Part shown: positions 47,026 through 57,648 of the stretch, piece by piece | Numbering within the stretch: position 1 is the stretch's first letter | How the letters are laid out: the number at the start of each line of letters is the position of its first letter | Assembly (NCBI GenBank): GCA_030695945.1 | Contig: JAUYOG010000023.1 | Span: 124,001 to 188,000, forward strand | Origin: Ramlibacter sp. | GTDB lineage: Bacteria > Pseudomonadota > Gammaproteobacteria > Burkholderiales > Burkholderiaceae_C | Direction: 5' to 3' | DNA length: 64,000 bases | Notes under the pieces: model-generated | Told to the model about the DNA's origin: nothing | Databases searched by the model: none | The model's input: only the letters and a program-made list of their open reading frames with translations | Position numbers and translations under genes: made by a program

Positions 47026-49845
47026 TCAGCCGGTGTTCCGCAGCGCGGCGGCGATGCCGTTGATCGAGATGTGGATGCCGCGCCGCGCCCGGTCGTCCAG
47101 CTTGCCGCTGCGGTAGCGCCGCACCAGTTCGACCTGCAGGTGGTGCAGGGGGTCGATGTAGGGGAAGCGGTGGCGGATCGAGCGCTGCAGCGCGGGGTTG
47201 CCCGCGAGCCGCTGCTTCTCCCCTGTGATCGCCTGCAGGGCGTCCACGGTGAGATGCCACTCGGCTTCGATCGCCCCGAAGATGCGCTTGCGCAGCTTGG
47301 CGTCCGGCACCAGTTCGGCGTAGCGTGACGCCAGGGCCAGGTCGCTCTTGGCGAGCACCATGTCCATGTTCGACAGCAGCGCGCGGAAGAACGGCCACTG
47401 CCGGTACATCTTCTGCAGCAACGCGAGGCCCTCGCGGCGCGGCTGCGCGGGGTTTTCGTCGAGGAACGCGTGCACCGCGGTGCCGAAGCCATACCAACCC
47501 GGCAGCGTCAGGCGGCACTGGCCCCAGCTGAAGCTCCAGGGGATCGCACGCAGGTCCTCGATGCGCAGGGTCGCCTTGCGCGACGCGGGGCGCGAGCCGA
47601 TGTTGAGTTCGGCGATCTCGCGGATCGGCGTGGAGCCGAAGAAATACTCCGTGAAGCCGGGCGTTTCGTAGACCAGCGCGCGGTAGGCGGCCATGCTCGA
47701 TTGCGACAGCGTCTGCGCCGCCTGCAGGAACGCACGGGGCGCCGTCTTGGTCGGCTGCAGCAGCGTGGCTTCCAGCGTGGCCGCCACCAGCGTTTCCAGG
47801 TTGCGCCGGCCGATCTCGGGGTTGGCGTACTTGGAGCCGATCACTTCGCCCTGCTCGGTGAGGCGGATCTGGCCGCGCACGGTGCCGGGCGGCTGCGCCA
47901 GGATGGCCTGGTAGCTCGGCCCGCCGCCGCGTCCCACCGTGCCGCCGCGGCCGTGGAACATCCGCAGCTGGATGTTGTGGCTGTGGGCGAGCTCGTCGAA
48001 CAGCGCCACCAGTGCGATCTCCGCGCGGTACAGCTCCCAGTTGCTGGTGAAGATGCCGCCGTCCTTGTTGCTGTCGCTGTAGCCCAGCATGATGTCCTGC
48101 TCGGCCCCTGAGCGCTGCACCAGTTTCGCGATGCCGGGCAGTGCGTAGAACTCGCGCATGATGGGCGCGGCATTGCGCAGGTCCTCGATGGTTTCGAACA
48201 GCGGCACGACGATGAGCTGGGCGACGGCCTTGTCGTCGAGCGTGCCCGTCACGAGGCCCGCTTCCTTTTGCAGCAGCAGCGCTTCCAGCAGGTCGCTGGC
48301 GGTTTCGGTGTGGCTGATGATGTAGTGGCGAATCGCCTGCGGGCCGAAGCGCTCCCGCATGCGCCGGGCCATCTCGAAGATGTCGAGTTCCTTGCGGGCG
48401 AGCTCGGAATACTGTCCGCCGATCACGCGCAGCGGGCGCGCATCCGACAGCAGCTTGACCAGCAGCGCGCGGCGCGCTTCCTCCTGGAGCCTGCCGTAAT
48501 GCGGTTCGATGCGCGCCACGGCCAGCAACTCCGCGATCACGGCTTCATGCTGGTCAGAGCTCTGGCGCAGATCGACGGTCGCGAGGTGGAAGCCGAACAC
48601 CTCCACCGCGCGGATCAGCGGGTGCAGGCGCTGCTGCACCAGCGCCGAGCCATGGTGCGCAAGCAGTGATGCCTCGATCGTGCGCAGGTCGGCGAGGAAT
48701 TCCTCGGCGCGCAGGTAAGGGTTCTGCGGGGCGATCGCATGGCGGGCTGCTTCCCCGCCGGTGAGCTCCTTGAGCGTGGCGGCCAGCCGCGAGTACATGC
48801 CGGTGAGGGCGCGGCGGTACGGTTCGTCCAGGCGGTGCTCGCTGGCGTCGGGCGAGCTGTCGGCGAGCGTCCGCATTTCAGGCGTGATGCCGACCAGCAT
48901 CGCGGACAGGGAAAGCTCGCCGCCGAGGTAATGCACCTCGGTCAGGTAGTGGCGCAGCGCCACTTCGGATTGGCGGCGCAAGGCGTATTCGAGCGTCTGC
49001 GCGCTCACGTTAGGGTTGCCGTCGCGGTCGCCGCCGATCCACTGGCCCATGCGCAGGAAACTGGCCACGGGGTGGTGCCCGAGCTCGCGTTCCAGTTCCG
49101 CATAGATCTTGGGAATCTCGCGCAGGAATGTCGCCTCGTAGTAGCTGAGCGCGTTCTCGATTTCATCGGCGACCGTGAGCTTGGTGAAGCGCAGCAGGCG
49201 CGTCTGCCACAGTTGCAGCACGCGCGCGCGAATCTGCGCCTCGTTGGCCGCGAGTTCGCGCGGCGCCAGCGCATCCTTGGGCAACGCGCGGGCCTTGATC
49301 TCGTCGCGCTGGGCCAGCAGGTTGGCGATGTCCCGCTCGGCGTCCAGGATGCTCTTTCGCTGCACTTCGGTCGGGTGCGCCGTCAGCACCGGCGACACGT
49401 GGGCCCCGGCCAGGGTCTGCGACACCGCCTTGGTGCCGATGCCCGCCCAGCGCAGCCGTGCCAGCGCAACCTCGATGCTGCCTTCCTGCGTGTCGCCGGC
49501 GCGCTCGTGGATCGCGCGGCGGCGGATATGGTGCCTGTCCTCCGCCAGGTTGGCCAGGTGGCTGAAATAGGTGAAGGCGCGGATCACGCTCACCGTCTGC
49601 TCGCCCGACAGCGACTTGAGCAGGCTCTTGAGCGCCTTGTCGGCCTCGTGGTCGGCGTCCCGGCGGAATGCCACCGACAGCTTGCGGATGCGTTCCACCA
49701 GCTCGTAGGCTTCCACGCCTTCCTGCTCCCGGATCACGTCGCCCAGGATCCGGCCGACCAGGCGGATGTCCTCGACCAGGGGGCGTTCGTTGTCGCGGGC
49801 CCGCCGGGACGGTGAAGTGGGCAATGTTGGCGGGGCTGAGGGCAT
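47026..49845 (-). CDS. ppc: Phosphoenolpyruvate carboxylase
   Basis: Anaplerotic carboxylation of phosphoenolpyruvate to oxaloacetate. Both active-site signatures are intact: [16 protein letters not shown] and [12 protein letters not shown]. The mobile glycine loop [19 protein letters not shown] is present, as is the C-terminal [13 protein letters not shown]. The ATG at 49845 gives 939 residues; an in-frame ATG at 49875 would add ten, and neither has a clear ribosome-binding site. It is convergent with the transporter gene (three bases apart) and divergent from hemC, where a symmetric ATGCTAGCAT could provide -10 boxes in both directions. Confidence 0.96.
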   Translation of the reverse strand: MPSAPPTLPTSPSRRARDNERPLVEDIRLVGRILGDVIREQEGVEAYELVERIRKLSVAFRRDADHEADKALKSLLKSLSGEQTVSVIRAFTYFSHLANLAEDRHHIRRRAIHERAGDTQEGSIEVALARLRWAGIGTKAVSQTLAGAHVSPVLTAHPTEVQRKSILDAERDIANLLAQRDEIKARALPKDALAPRELAANEAQIRARVLQLWQTRLLRFTKLTVADEIENALSYYEATFLREIPKIYAELERELGHHPVASFLRMGQWIGGDRDGNPNVSAQTLEYALRRQSEVALRHYLTEVHYLGGELSLSAMLVGITPEMRTLADSSPDASEHRLDEPYRRALTGMYSRLAATLKELTGGEAARHAIAPQNPYLRAEEFLADLRTIEASLLAHHGSALVQQRLHPLIRAVEVFGFHLATVDLRQSSDQHEAVIAELLAVARIEPHYGRLQEEARRALLVKLLSDARPLRVIGGQYSELARKELDIFEMARRMRERFGPQAIRHYIISHTETASDLLEALLLQKEAGLVTGTLDDKAVAQLIVVPLFETIEDLRNAAPIMREFYALPGIAKLVQRSGAEQDIMLGYSDSNKDGGIFTSNWELYRAEIALVALFDELAHSHNIQLRMFHGRGGTVGRGGGPSYQAILAQPPGTVRGQIRLTEQGEVIGSKYANPEIGRRNLETLVAATLEATLLQPTKTAPRAFLQAAQTLSQSSMAAYRALVYETPGFTEYFFGSTPIREIAELNIGSRPASRKATLRIEDLRAIPWSFSWGQCRLTLPGWYGFGTAVHAFLDENPAQPRREGLALLQKMYRQWPFFRALLSNMDMVLAKSDLALASRYAELVPDAKLRKRIFGAIEAEWHLTVDALQAITGEKQRLAGNPALQRSIRHRFPYIDPLHHLQVELVRRYRSGKLDDRARRGIHISINGIAAALRNTG

Positions 49846-49919
49846 GGGTTTGCTTATTTTTTCGGCAGCGCGCATGCTAGCATCGCATACCCCCCAAGCA
49901 TTACAAACAGGTTACGAGA

Positions 49920-50822
49920 TTGAGCAAGCTAGTGATCGCCACCCGCGAAAGCCGCCTGGCGCTGTGGCAGGCCGAACATGTCAAGGCGCTGCTCGAGCAA
50001 CGCGGGCACGAAGTGTCGCTGCTGGGCATGACGACCAAGGGCGACCAGATCCTGGACCGTTCGCTGAGCAAGGTCGGCGGCAAGGGCCTGTTCGTCAAGG
50101 AGCTGGAAGTCGCGCTCGAGGAAGGCCACGCCGACCTCGCGGTGCATTCGCTCAAGGACGTGCCCATGGATCTGCCCGAGGGCTTTGCGCTGGCCTGCGT
50201 GATGGAGCGGGAGGACCCCCGCGATGCCTTCGTGTCCAACCGCTACGCTGCGTTCGCGGACCTGCCGCAAGGCGCCGTGGTCGGCACGTCCAGCCTTCGC
50301 CGCGTGGTGCTGCTGCGTTCGCTACGGCCGGACCTGAAGATCGAGCCGCTGCGCGGCAACCTCGACACACGGCTGCGCAAGCTCGATGACGGCAACTACG
50401 ACGCCATCGTGCTCGCCGCGGCGGGCCTGAAGCGCCTGGGCCTGGGCCAGCGCATCCGGCAGGTCTTCGAGCCGGAGCAGATGCTGCCGGCAGCAGGGCA
50501 GGGCGCCCTGGGCATCGAGGTGCGGGCCAATCGCGCCGACCTGCTCGAGATCCTGGCTCCGCTCGCCCACCAATCCACGTGGCTGGCCGTCGCGGCCGAG
50601 CGCGCGGTAAGCCGCGCCATGGGCGGCAGCTGCTCCATGCCGCTGGCCGCGTTCGCCACGTTCTCGGGCGAATACCTGCAGCTGCGCGCCGCATGGGGCG
50701 ATCCGGACACCGCCACCGCGCTGGTGCGGGCCCAATCCGCCAGTGCGGCGGCCGACCTGGCGCGCGCCGCCGAACTCGGCACCCAGGTCGCCGGGCAACT
50801 TCGCGCCGCCGGCGCGCACTGA
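49920..50822 (+). CDS. hemC: Hydroxymethylbilane synthase (porphobilinogen deaminase)
   Basis: Polymerises four porphobilinogens into hydroxymethylbilane for haem synthesis. The dipyrromethane cofactor attaches to Cys238 in [37 protein letters not shown] and [11 protein letters not shown] are standard. It has 300 residues. The start is a TTG ([11 protein letters not shown]), chosen because it gives the family N-terminus; no in-frame ATG or GTG upstream fits. It heads hemC-hemD-hemX-hemY. Confidence 0.95.
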   Translation: MSKLVIATRESRLALWQAEHVKALLEQRGHEVSLLGMTTKGDQILDRSLSKVGGKGLFVKELEVALEEGHADLAVHSLKDVPMDLPEGFALACVMEREDPRDAFVSNRYAAFADLPQGAVVGTSSLRRVVLLRSLRPDLKIEPLRGNLDTRLRKLDDGNYDAIVLAAAGLKRLGLGQRIRQVFEPEQMLPAAGQGALGIEVRANRADLLEILAPLAHQSTWLAVAAERAVSRAMGGSCSMPLAAFATFSGEYLQLRAAWGDPDTATALVRAQSASAAADLARAAELGTQVAGQLRAAGAH

Positions 50823-50834
50823 CCCTTTCGCGCC

Positions 50835-51602
50835 ATGCGCGTCATCGTCACACGACCCGCCGGCGAGGCGGGGCGTTGGCTCGACGCATTGCGCACGCGC
50901 GGCTTCGATGCGGTCGCGCTCCCGTTGATGGCCATCGCACCGGTTTCGGACCCGGCGGCGCTGCGCGCCGCGTGGGCCGGCGTGGCGCGGGCACGCGCCG
51001 TGATGTTCGTCAGCGGCAATGCGGCACGGCACTTCTTCGCCGGCCAGCCTTCCGGCGGCTCGTGGCCGGCCGGCACGCGCGCCTGGGCCACCGGACCGGG
51101 CACGCGCGAGGCCCTGCTGGAGGTGGGCGTGGACGCGGCGCTGGTGGATTCGCCACCGGCTTCGGCCGTCCAATTCGACTCGGAAACCCTCTGGCGGCAG
51201 GTGGCGGCGCAGGTCCATCCCGGCGACCTGGCCCTGATCGTGCGCGGCGGCGATGCGCAAGGCGCCAGCAGCGGCCGCGACTGGCTGGCCGACCAGCTGG
51301 CGGCTGCGGGCGCCAAGGTCGAACTGGTGGTTGCCTACCGGCGTGGGGCGCCCGAGTTCAGTCCCGCTCAATTGCATCAGGCGTCGGAAGCGGTTGAGGC
51401 CGGGGACGTCTGGCTGTTCAGCAGTTCGCAGGCGATCGCCCACCTGCGGGCGGCGCTTCCGCAGCAGGACTGGTCGCGCGCCCGTGCGGTGGCGACGCAT
51501 GCGCGCATTGCCGATGCAGCGCGCAAGGCGGGCTTCGGTGTTGTTTGCGAGTCACGACCGGCCGTGGACGCCGTGGTCGCGGCCCTAGAATCGTTTCGAT
51601 GA
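50835..51602 (+). CDS. hemD: Uroporphyrinogen-III synthase
   Basis: Cyclises hydroxymethylbilane with inversion of ring D to give uroporphyrinogen III. The sequence is divergent, as always in this family. MRVIVTRPAGEAGRWLDAL at the start, VMFVSGNAARHFF, ALIVRGGDAQG and the later WLFSSSQAIAHLRA match HemD. It has 255 residues. It lies 12 bases after hemC and overlaps the hemX start as ATGA. Confidence 0.92.
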   Translation: MRVIVTRPAGEAGRWLDALRTRGFDAVALPLMAIAPVSDPAALRAAWAGVARARAVMFVSGNAARHFFAGQPSGGSWPAGTRAWATGPGTREALLEVGVDAALVDSPPASAVQFDSETLWRQVAAQVHPGDLALIVRGGDAQGASSGRDWLADQLAAAGAKVELVVAYRRGAPEFSPAQLHQASEAVEAGDVWLFSSSQAIAHLRAALPQQDWSRARAVATHARIADAARKAGFGVVCESRPAVDAVVAALESFR

Positions 51603-52678
51603 GTACCGAGCCGAGCAGCGAATCCGCCACCGTCACGCCGGCACCAGTGCTGGACGCCACACCGGCCGACGACGCGCTGGCGCCACCCCGCGGCGTGCTC
51701 GTCGCCCGGGGCACGCTCTATTTCTTCCTTGCCCTGTCGGCCGTGGCGCTGGCCGCGAGCGGCCTGCTGTGGCAGAAGCTCTCCAACATCCAGGAGCAGC
51801 TGGCGCGCCAGAGCGCCGACAGCGGCGCCAACGCGATCGAGGCGCGCACCGTCGCGAAGCAGGCGCAGGAACTGGCCCGCGAGACCGCGGCTCGGCAGGC
51901 GCTGACGGAAACGCGCCTCGGCGAAGTGGCGCTGCAGCGCACCCAGGTCGAGGAACTGATGCAAAGCCTGTCCCGGTCGCGCGATGAAAACCTCGTGGTG
52001 GACATTGAGTCCTCACTGCGGCTCGCACAGCAGCAGGCGCAGTTGACCGGCAGTGTCGAGCCCTTGTTGGCGGAGCTGCGCAGCGCGGACAAGCGGCTGG
52101 ATCGGGCCGCGCAGCCGAGGTTGTCACGCGTGCGAGCCGCCATCGCGCGCGACATCGACCGCATCCGCACGGCCAGCGTCACGGACGTGCCGGGGTTGCT
52201 GGTGAAGCTGGACGAGCTGGCCCGCCAGGTCGACGAGCTGCCCCTCGCCAACGCCGTCGTTCCGGCGGGCGCCGCGGCCGCGGCGCGCAAGGCCGCGTCC
52301 GCTTCGGTGCAGCTGCCGTGGTGGGGAAAGCTGTTCGCCGACGTGCGCGAGGAGGCGAGGGGATTGGTGCGCGTGAGCCGAGTGGACCAGCCGGAAGCAG
52401 TGCTGCTCGCGCCGGAGCAGGCGTTCTTCCTGCGCGAGAACCTCTAGCTCAAGCTGCTCAACGCGCGGCTGGGGCTGCTGGCGCGCCAGACCGACGCCGC
52501 GCGCGGGGACGTGACCGCGGCCGTGGCAGCCCTGCGCAAGTACTTCGACCCTGCGGCGCGCAAGACCCAGGGTGCCATCGCGCTCGCGCAGCAGGTGCAG
52601 GCGCAACTGCACGCGGTGGAGTTGCCGCGCATCGACGAGACGCTCGCCACGCTCGCGACCGCGGCGGCCGGACGGTAA
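51599..52678 (+). pseudogene. hemX: hemX interrupted by an in-frame amber codon
   Basis: HemX is an inner-membrane protein of the hem operon with one transmembrane segment (LYFFLALSAVALAASGLL) and a long periplasmic helical region. The frame opens at 51599 (ATGA overlap with hemD) and stops at TAG 52445-52447, codon 283. Beyond it the same frame stays open for 76 more residues (LKLLNARLGLLARQTDAARG, then RKYFDPAARKTQ) to TAA 52676-52678, just before hemY. FFLRENL-K-LKLLNARL is the continuous HemX pattern, so TAG probably replaces a lysine AAG or similar. The truncated product (282 residues) lacks most of the C-terminal helices. A sequencing error, a true nonsense mutation or readthrough are all possible. 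Confidence 0.85.
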
Positions 52679-52686
52679 ACACCCCG

Positions 52687-53949
52687 ATGCGCGCAGCTCT
52701 CTGGCTCCTCGCCCTGTTCGGCGTCGCGGTGGCGATAGCGCTGTTCGCGGGCAACAACCAGGGCACCGTGACGGTGTTCTGGCCGCCGTACCGGGTGGAC
52801 CTGTCGCTCAACCTCGTCCTGCTGCTGCTGTTTGCGGCCTTCGTGTTCCTGTACGCGGCATTGCGTGCGCTGTCGGCGTTGTTCGACCTGCCGCGGCAGG
52901 CGCTGCGCTGGCGGACGCAGCAGAAGGAGCGCGCCATGCACGGGTCGCTGCTCGACGCCTTTTCGCACCTGCTGGCCGGGCGCTTCATCCGCGCCCGCAA
53001 GTCGGCCGAGGCGGCGCTGGGACAGGAGCGTTCGCTCAGCACTGGCGGCCAGGAAGTGGGCAACGCCTCCCAGGTGCGCACCCTCGCGCACCTGCTCGCT
53101 GCGGAGAGCGCGCAGGCCCTGCAGGACCGGGCCTCGCGCGAGGAGCACCTGAAGCAGGCGCTGGAGCAGGCCGCTTCGCGCGATGCCCAGGAAACGCGCG
53201 AGGGCGCCCTGATGCGGGCGGCGCGCTGGTCGCTGGACGACCGCGAGCCCCAGGCGGCGATGGCCTGGCTCAAGGGGTTGCCGCAGGGCGCGGCTCGCCG
53301 CACGCTCGCGCTGCGCATCAAACTGAAGGCGGCGCGGCTTGCGCAGCAGACGGCCGATGCGCTGGAGACGGCGCGCCTGCTGGGCAAGCACCGCGCCTTC
53401 TCGGCCGGCGCGGCCCAAAGCATCGTCCGCGGCCTGGCCATCGACGTCTTGAACGGGGCGCACGACGTCGCACAGCTGCAGCGCGCGTGGGCCTCGCTGG
53501 AGTCCTCCGAAAGGGAAATGCCGGAGCTCGCGATCCATGCGGCGCAGCGTCTCACCGCCCTGGGCGGCGATGCGCACCTGGCGCGTGACTGGCTGCTGCC
53601 GGTGTGGGAGCGCCAGGACGAGCTGGGCGACGGCCTCAAGGTCAAACTGGTGCGCGCGCTGGAGGCCGGGCTGGACAGTTTCGACGGCGCCTGGCTGGCT
53701 CGCATCGAACAGGCGCAGCGCGGCAATCCGCGCGACGCCACGCTGCAATACCTGGCGGGCGTGGCATGCATGAAGCGCCAGCTCTGGGGCAAGGCGCAGC
53801 AGTTGATGGGCCAGGCCGCGGTGGGCTTGCAGGACGCGAAGCTTCATCGCAATGCCTGGCGCGCGCTGGCAGTGCTGGCGGAGGAGCGCGGCGACGACGA
53901 GGCAGCCGCCCAGGCCTGGAAGCGGGCAGCCACGGACCAGCTGCAGTAA
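52687..53949 (+). CDS. hemY: Haem biosynthesis-associated TPR protein HemY
   Basis: Inner-membrane protein of the proteobacterial HemY type (not protoporphyrinogen oxidase). Two N-terminal transmembrane segments (ALWLLALFGVAVAIALFAG and LNLVLLLLFAAFVFLYAAL) flank NNQGTVTVFWPPYRVDLS, the HemY signature. A cytoplasmic, all-helical TPR region fills the rest, with repeats such as HLLAGRFIRARKSAEAAL and ACMKRQLWGKAQQLMGQAAV. It has 420 residues from the ATG at 52687, eight bases after the hemX distal stop. It probably coordinates the late haem pathway enzymes. Confidence 0.92.
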   Translation: MRAALWLLALFGVAVAIALFAGNNQGTVTVFWPPYRVDLSLNLVLLLLFAAFVFLYAALRALSALFDLPRQALRWRTQQKERAMHGSLLDAFSHLLAGRFIRARKSAEAALGQERSLSTGGQEVGNASQVRTLAHLLAAESAQALQDRASREEHLKQALEQAASRDAQETREGALMRAARWSLDDREPQAAMAWLKGLPQGAARRTLALRIKLKAARLAQQTADALETARLLGKHRAFSAGAAQSIVRGLAIDVLNGAHDVAQLQRAWASLESSEREMPELAIHAAQRLTALGGDAHLARDWLLPVWERQDELGDGLKVKLVRALEAGLDSFDGAWLARIEQAQRGNPRDATLQYLAGVACMKRQLWGKAQQLMGQAAVGLQDAKLHRNAWRALAVLAEERGDDEAAAQAWKRAATDQLQ

Positions 53950-53957
53950 GCTTTTTC

Positions 53958-54126
53958 GGGGGCCACCGCGGATCCGGCTTTGCCGGTCCGCTGGTGGGCC
54001 TTGCAGGCCGCATGGCCGCAAGACGCGGCCATTCCTCGACCTGTCCAAGCCGACGCAGGTCGGTTTGGAGCCGCAGGTCTCGGCCCCCGTGAGGGGGAGG
54101 CGCCGCAGGCGCTTCGGGGGTGGGTC
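53958..54126. repeat. Dispersed GC-rich repeat, family A, copy 2 (split)
   Basis: The left block (53958-53998) and right block (54083-54126) match the two halves of 38431-38514 on the opposite strand. About 84 unrelated bases lie between them, themselves containing small inverted repeats. The left block folds as CCACCGCGGATCCGGC with GCCGGTCCGCTGGTGG. It fills the 180-base gap between the convergent hemY and rne genes, where it could end transcripts from both sides. Confidence 0.75.
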
Positions 54127-54129
54127 TTA

Positions 54130-57129
54130 TTACAGCAGGCTGGTTTGCTCGAACGGCAGCTTCATGTCGCGCAGGTCGCGCTTCGTTTCCACCAGCACCA
54201 GCGGGCCCTCGTCGATGACGATGGGCGCCGGGCGCTCCCGTGGCACGCGCACGGGCTGGGGTTCGGCCGCCATCGCCGCCTGGGCGGCTGCGATCTTTTC
54301 CGCATCCGAGCGGACCCACTGCAGGCCGGAGCTCTCCGCGACTTGCACCAGGTCCTCCACCGGCAGCTGGAACGGCTGGACCTTCGGCAGGCCCGGCGCC
54401 GCATGGGCCGGGGCGCTATGGACCGGCGCGATATGGACCGGCGCCGCGGCAGCGGGGTGCATGGCCTGCACCGGCGCTTCCGTATCCTCGTTCACGAAGC
54501 CGGTCGGGTAACGCACCCGCTCGGTACGCTCCTGCAGCGTTTCAGCGACCGGTTGCACTTGCTCGGTCGCTGCCGATGCCGGTGCGGCGCCCTCTTCGCG
54601 GGGCTGGCGATCACCACGTTCCCTGCGGTCACGGCCGTAACGGTCGCGTGAGCGGCGTTCACGGCGCTCTTCGCCTTCCTGGCCCTCGGGAGGACGCACG
54701 TCCTGGTGGGTGTGCGATTCAAGCACCGCATCGGCGGCGGGAGCCTGCTGGCTGCCGCTGTCGGCCACCATGCCGACCGATCCCGCGGCGCCGGCCAGTG
54801 CGGCAGCCTCGGCGTTTTCGCCGGCGGGTGCCTGCTCACGCGGGCCGCGGTCGCCACGGCGGCCGCCCCGCTCACCGCGCTCTCGGCGGCCTTCGCCGCG
54901 CTCGCCCCGCTGCTCACCGCGCGGTGGGCGCTCCTGGCGCTGTTCGGCGCCCGCGCCTTCCATGCCCGGTTGCAGGTTGGCGGCTGCGCCCTCGGCCGGT
55001 GCGCGCTGCTCGCCGTCCCGGCGCTCGCGCGGGCCCTGGCGCTCACCACGGCTTTCGCCGCGCTCCTGCCGATCGCCGCGGTCCTGGCGCTCTGCGCGCT
55101 CGGGCCGCTCGCCACGTTCTTGCCGGTCGCCGCGACGCTGCTCGCCGTCGCGCTGGCGCCCGCCTTCGCCGCGCGGCTGGCCTTCGCCTGCCTCTGCGCG
55201 TTCGCGGCGCGGTTCGCCGTCACGGCCGCGCCCGTCGCCTCGTCCTTCACCCCGGCGGCCATCGCGGCGCTCGCCGTCACGGCCGCGTCCGCCGCGGCGG
55301 CTGTCGCCGCGCGCGCCTTCGCGCCGTTGTTCTTCCTTCTTCACTTCGGCCACCGGCACGGGAGCAGGCGCGGGCGCCGGCGCGGCGCCGAACAGGCTCT
55401 TGATCCAGCCGATGAAGCCGGACTCGGCCGGCACCGGGGCAACCGGCGCGGGGGCGGCGACCGGCTTGCGGGCCACGGGCTCCGCGGCCTTGACCGGTTC
55501 CGGCTTGGGCACGGCGATCGGCGCGGGTGCGTCCGGCAGCACGCCCTTGATCACGGGCTCCTGCTTGTTGGTGCGTTCGTGCGAGCGGCGCGTGACTGCC
55601 GTCGGGTCCTCGATTTCCTCGGCCATGTGGTAGCTGGCCTGGATGTTGTCCAAACGAGGGTCGTCGTGCTTCAGGCGTTCGAGGCGGTAGTTGGGCGTTT
55701 CCAGCGTCTTGTTGGGAACCATGATCACCGAAAGCCGCTGCTTGAGCTCGATCTTGGCGATCTCGGGGCGCTTCTCGTTGAGCAGGAAGGACGCCACGTC
55801 CACCGGCACTTGCACGTGAACGGCGGCGGTGCCGTCCTTCATCGACTCTTCCTGGATGATCCGCAGGATCTGCAGGGCCGAGCTCTCGGTGTCGCGGATG
55901 TGGCCGTGGCCGCCGCAGCGCGGGCAGGGGATGGAAGCGCCTTCCGACAGGGCCGGGCGCAGGCGCTGGCGGCTCATTTCCATCAGGCCGAACTTGCTGA
56001 TCGTGCCGAACTGCACGCGGGCACGGTCCTGCCGCAGCGCGTCGCGCAGGCGGTTTTCCACTTCGCGGCGGTTCTTCGACTCTTCCATGTCGATGAAGTC
56101 GATGACGATCAGGCCGCCCAGGTCGCGCAGCCGCATCTGGCGCGCCACCTCGTCGGCGGCCTCCAGGTTGGTGCGGGTCGCGGTCTCCTCGATGTCGCCG
56201 CCCTTGATGGCCCGCGCGGAGTTGACGTCGATGGACACCAGCGCCTCCGTGTGGTCGATGACGACCACGCCGCCCGAGGGCAGCTTCACTTCACGAGCGT
56301 AAGCCGACTCGATCTGGTGTTCGATCTGGAAGCGGGAGAACAGCGGCGCGTCGTCGCGGTAGCGCTTTACGCGGGCCGCGTGTTCCGGCATCACGTGCGA
56401 CATGAACTGCTGGGCCTGGTCGTAGATCTCGTCGGTGTCGATCAGGATGTCGCCGATGTCGTGGTTGAAGTAATCGCGGATGGCGCGGATCACCAGCGAC
56501 GATTCCTGGTAGATCAGGAAGGCGCCCTTGCCGCCCTTGGAGGCGCCGTCGATGGCGTTCCAGAGTTTCAGCAGGTAGTTCAGGTCCCACTGGAGTTCCG
56601 GCGCGCTGCGGCCGATGCCGGCGGTGCGCGCGATGATGGACATGCCGTTGGGGTATTCCAGCTGGTCCATGTTCTCCTTAAGCTCGGCCCGGTCGTCGCC
56701 CTCGATGCGGCGCGAAACGCCGCCGCCGCGCGGGTTGTTGGGCATCAGCACCACGTAACGGCCGGCCAGCGAGACGAACGTCGTGAGGGCCGCGCCCTTG
56801 TTGCCGCGCTCTTCCTTCTCGACCTGGACCAGGAGCTCCTGGCCTTCCTTGATCACGTCGTTGATGCGGGCCTGGGACACCGGCACGCCCTGGGCGAAGT
56901 AGGTCTTGGAGATTTCCTTGAACGGCAGGAAGCCGTGGCGGTCTTCGCCGTAGTCGACAAAGCAGGCTTCGAGCGAGGGCTCCACCCGCGTCACCACGGC
57001 CTTGTAGATATTGCCCTTGCGCTGCTCGCGCCCTTCGATTTCGATTTCATAGTCGAGGAGTTTCTGTCCATCGACGATCGCCAGCCGGCGTTCTTCCGCC
57101 TGCGTGGCGTTAATCAGCATGCGCTTCAT
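54130..57129 (-). CDS. rne: Ribonuclease E
   Basis: Endoribonuclease at the core of mRNA decay and rRNA/tRNA processing. The N-terminal catalytic half contains the S1 domain (about 35-120), the 5'-sensor/RNase H-like region, the catalytic Asp in [10 protein letters not shown] and in [10 protein letters not shown], and the zinc link CPRCGG (Cys402, Cys405). The C-terminal half (about 510-999) is low complexity. A Pro/Ala/Val linker precedes ~200 residues dominated by Arg, Glu, Asp and Gly (for example [20 protein letters not shown]), an RNA-binding and scaffold region. A conserved C-terminal block ([20 protein letters not shown]) ends the protein. It has 999 residues. The gene starts at ATG 57129 after a long non-coding leader. 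Confidence 0.96.
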   Translation of the reverse strand: MKRMLINATQAEERRLAIVDGQKLLDYEIEIEGREQRKGNIYKAVVTRVEPSLEACFVDYGEDRHGFLPFKEISKTYFAQGVPVSQARINDVIKEGQELLVQVEKEERGNKGAALTTFVSLAGRYVVLMPNNPRGGGVSRRIEGDDRAELKENMDQLEYPNGMSIIARTAGIGRSAPELQWDLNYLLKLWNAIDGASKGGKGAFLIYQESSLVIRAIRDYFNHDIGDILIDTDEIYDQAQQFMSHVMPEHAARVKRYRDDAPLFSRFQIEHQIESAYAREVKLPSGGVVVIDHTEALVSIDVNSARAIKGGDIEETATRTNLEAADEVARQMRLRDLGGLIVIDFIDMEESKNRREVENRLRDALRQDRARVQFGTISKFGLMEMSRQRLRPALSEGASIPCPRCGGHGHIRDTESSALQILRIIQEESMKDGTAAVHVQVPVDVASFLLNEKRPEIAKIELKQRLSVIMVPNKTLETPNYRLERLKHDDPRLDNIQASYHMAEEIEDPTAVTRRSHERTNKQEPVIKGVLPDAPAPIAVPKPEPVKAAEPVARKPVAAPAPVAPVPAESGFIGWIKSLFGAAPAPAPAPVPVAEVKKEEQRREGARGDSRRGGRGRDGERRDGRRGEGRGDGRGRDGEPRRERAEAGEGQPRGEGGRQRDGEQRRGDRQERGERPERAERQDRGDRQERGESRGERQGPRERRDGEQRAPAEGAAANLQPGMEGAGAEQRQERPPRGEQRGERGEGRRERGERGGRRGDRGPREQAPAGENAEAAALAGAAGSVGMVADSGSQQAPAADAVLESHTHQDVRPPEGQEGEERRERRSRDRYGRDRRERGDRQPREEGAAPASAATEQVQPVAETLQERTERVRYPTGFVNEDTEAPVQAMHPAAAAPVHIAPVHSAPAHAAPGLPKVQPFQLPVEDLVQVAESSGLQWVRSDAEKIAAAQAAMAAEPQPVRVPRERPAPIVIDEGPLVLVETKRDLRDMKLPFEQTSLL

Positions 57130-57648
57130 AGCTGCACCTTCTTGTAGTCAAACATCAAACCGACCCGTGACGGGTCAACGATGCCTGCTAGCGCTTCGAA
57201 ACGATGGAATTGCCGGAGATGCTTTCGCGCGGCCGAGTGCTAACTCGGTCGGCGAGGCAAGGGCGCGTGGAGGAGGGCGAGTCGCGGGCCGCCGAAAAGG
57301 CGGTGCCGCGGTGCTGCAGGACCTGCAGCGTGCTGGGCCCGCGGGACGCGGGCGGGCGGCGACGCCAAGCCATCGGCCGGGGCTGTGAGCCACCGCCAGC
57401 AGGCCGCAAGGATCGCCATCAACACAGGAGTTCTCGCTTTAGTCCGTCCGCAAGGCTCGTGGCCCGCGGACTGTATTCCGTATCAGTGTTTCAAAGTGCC
57501 GGCTTGACCGCCGTCTTCACGGACCATCGACAGCATCTGGCTGGCGATCTGCGCGCAAAGGGTGCGGTGGCATCGACCTTCCAGCGTGGCCGGTGGCAGT
57601 GCGTGGACTAAACTCCAAGGCAAATCAACCACTTACAGCGTAACGCTA
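57130..57648 (-). other. Long non-coding region: rne leader and rluC upstream region
   Basis: A 519-base stretch without a credible gene separates the divergent rne and rluC. Hairpins stand out: GACCCG-TGA-CGGGTC (57162-57176, 33 bases before the rne ATG), CCGAGT-GCTA-ACTCGG (57233-57248), and GCTGCAGG-A-CCTGCAGC (57314-57330). In E. coli the rne 5' leader is long and folded and lets RNase E cut its own mRNA; the same role is likely here. A TAAACT box at 57609-57614 may serve rluC. Confidence 0.55.

Noticed and set aside
54900..55400. Possible tandem repeat or CRISPR-like array
   Set aside because: The periodicity is in the Arg/Glu/Gly codons of the RNase E tail. There are no constant repeats with unique spacers.
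54706..57147. 813-residue open frame opposite rne
   Set aside because: Low-complexity Ala/Ser/Arg composition mirrors the repeats of the RNase E tail. The catalytic half of RNase E on the minus strand is certain.
57400..57640. Small RNA gene between rne and rluC
   Set aside because: No terminator or convincing promoter pair encloses a defined transcript; the hairpins are explained as an rne leader.
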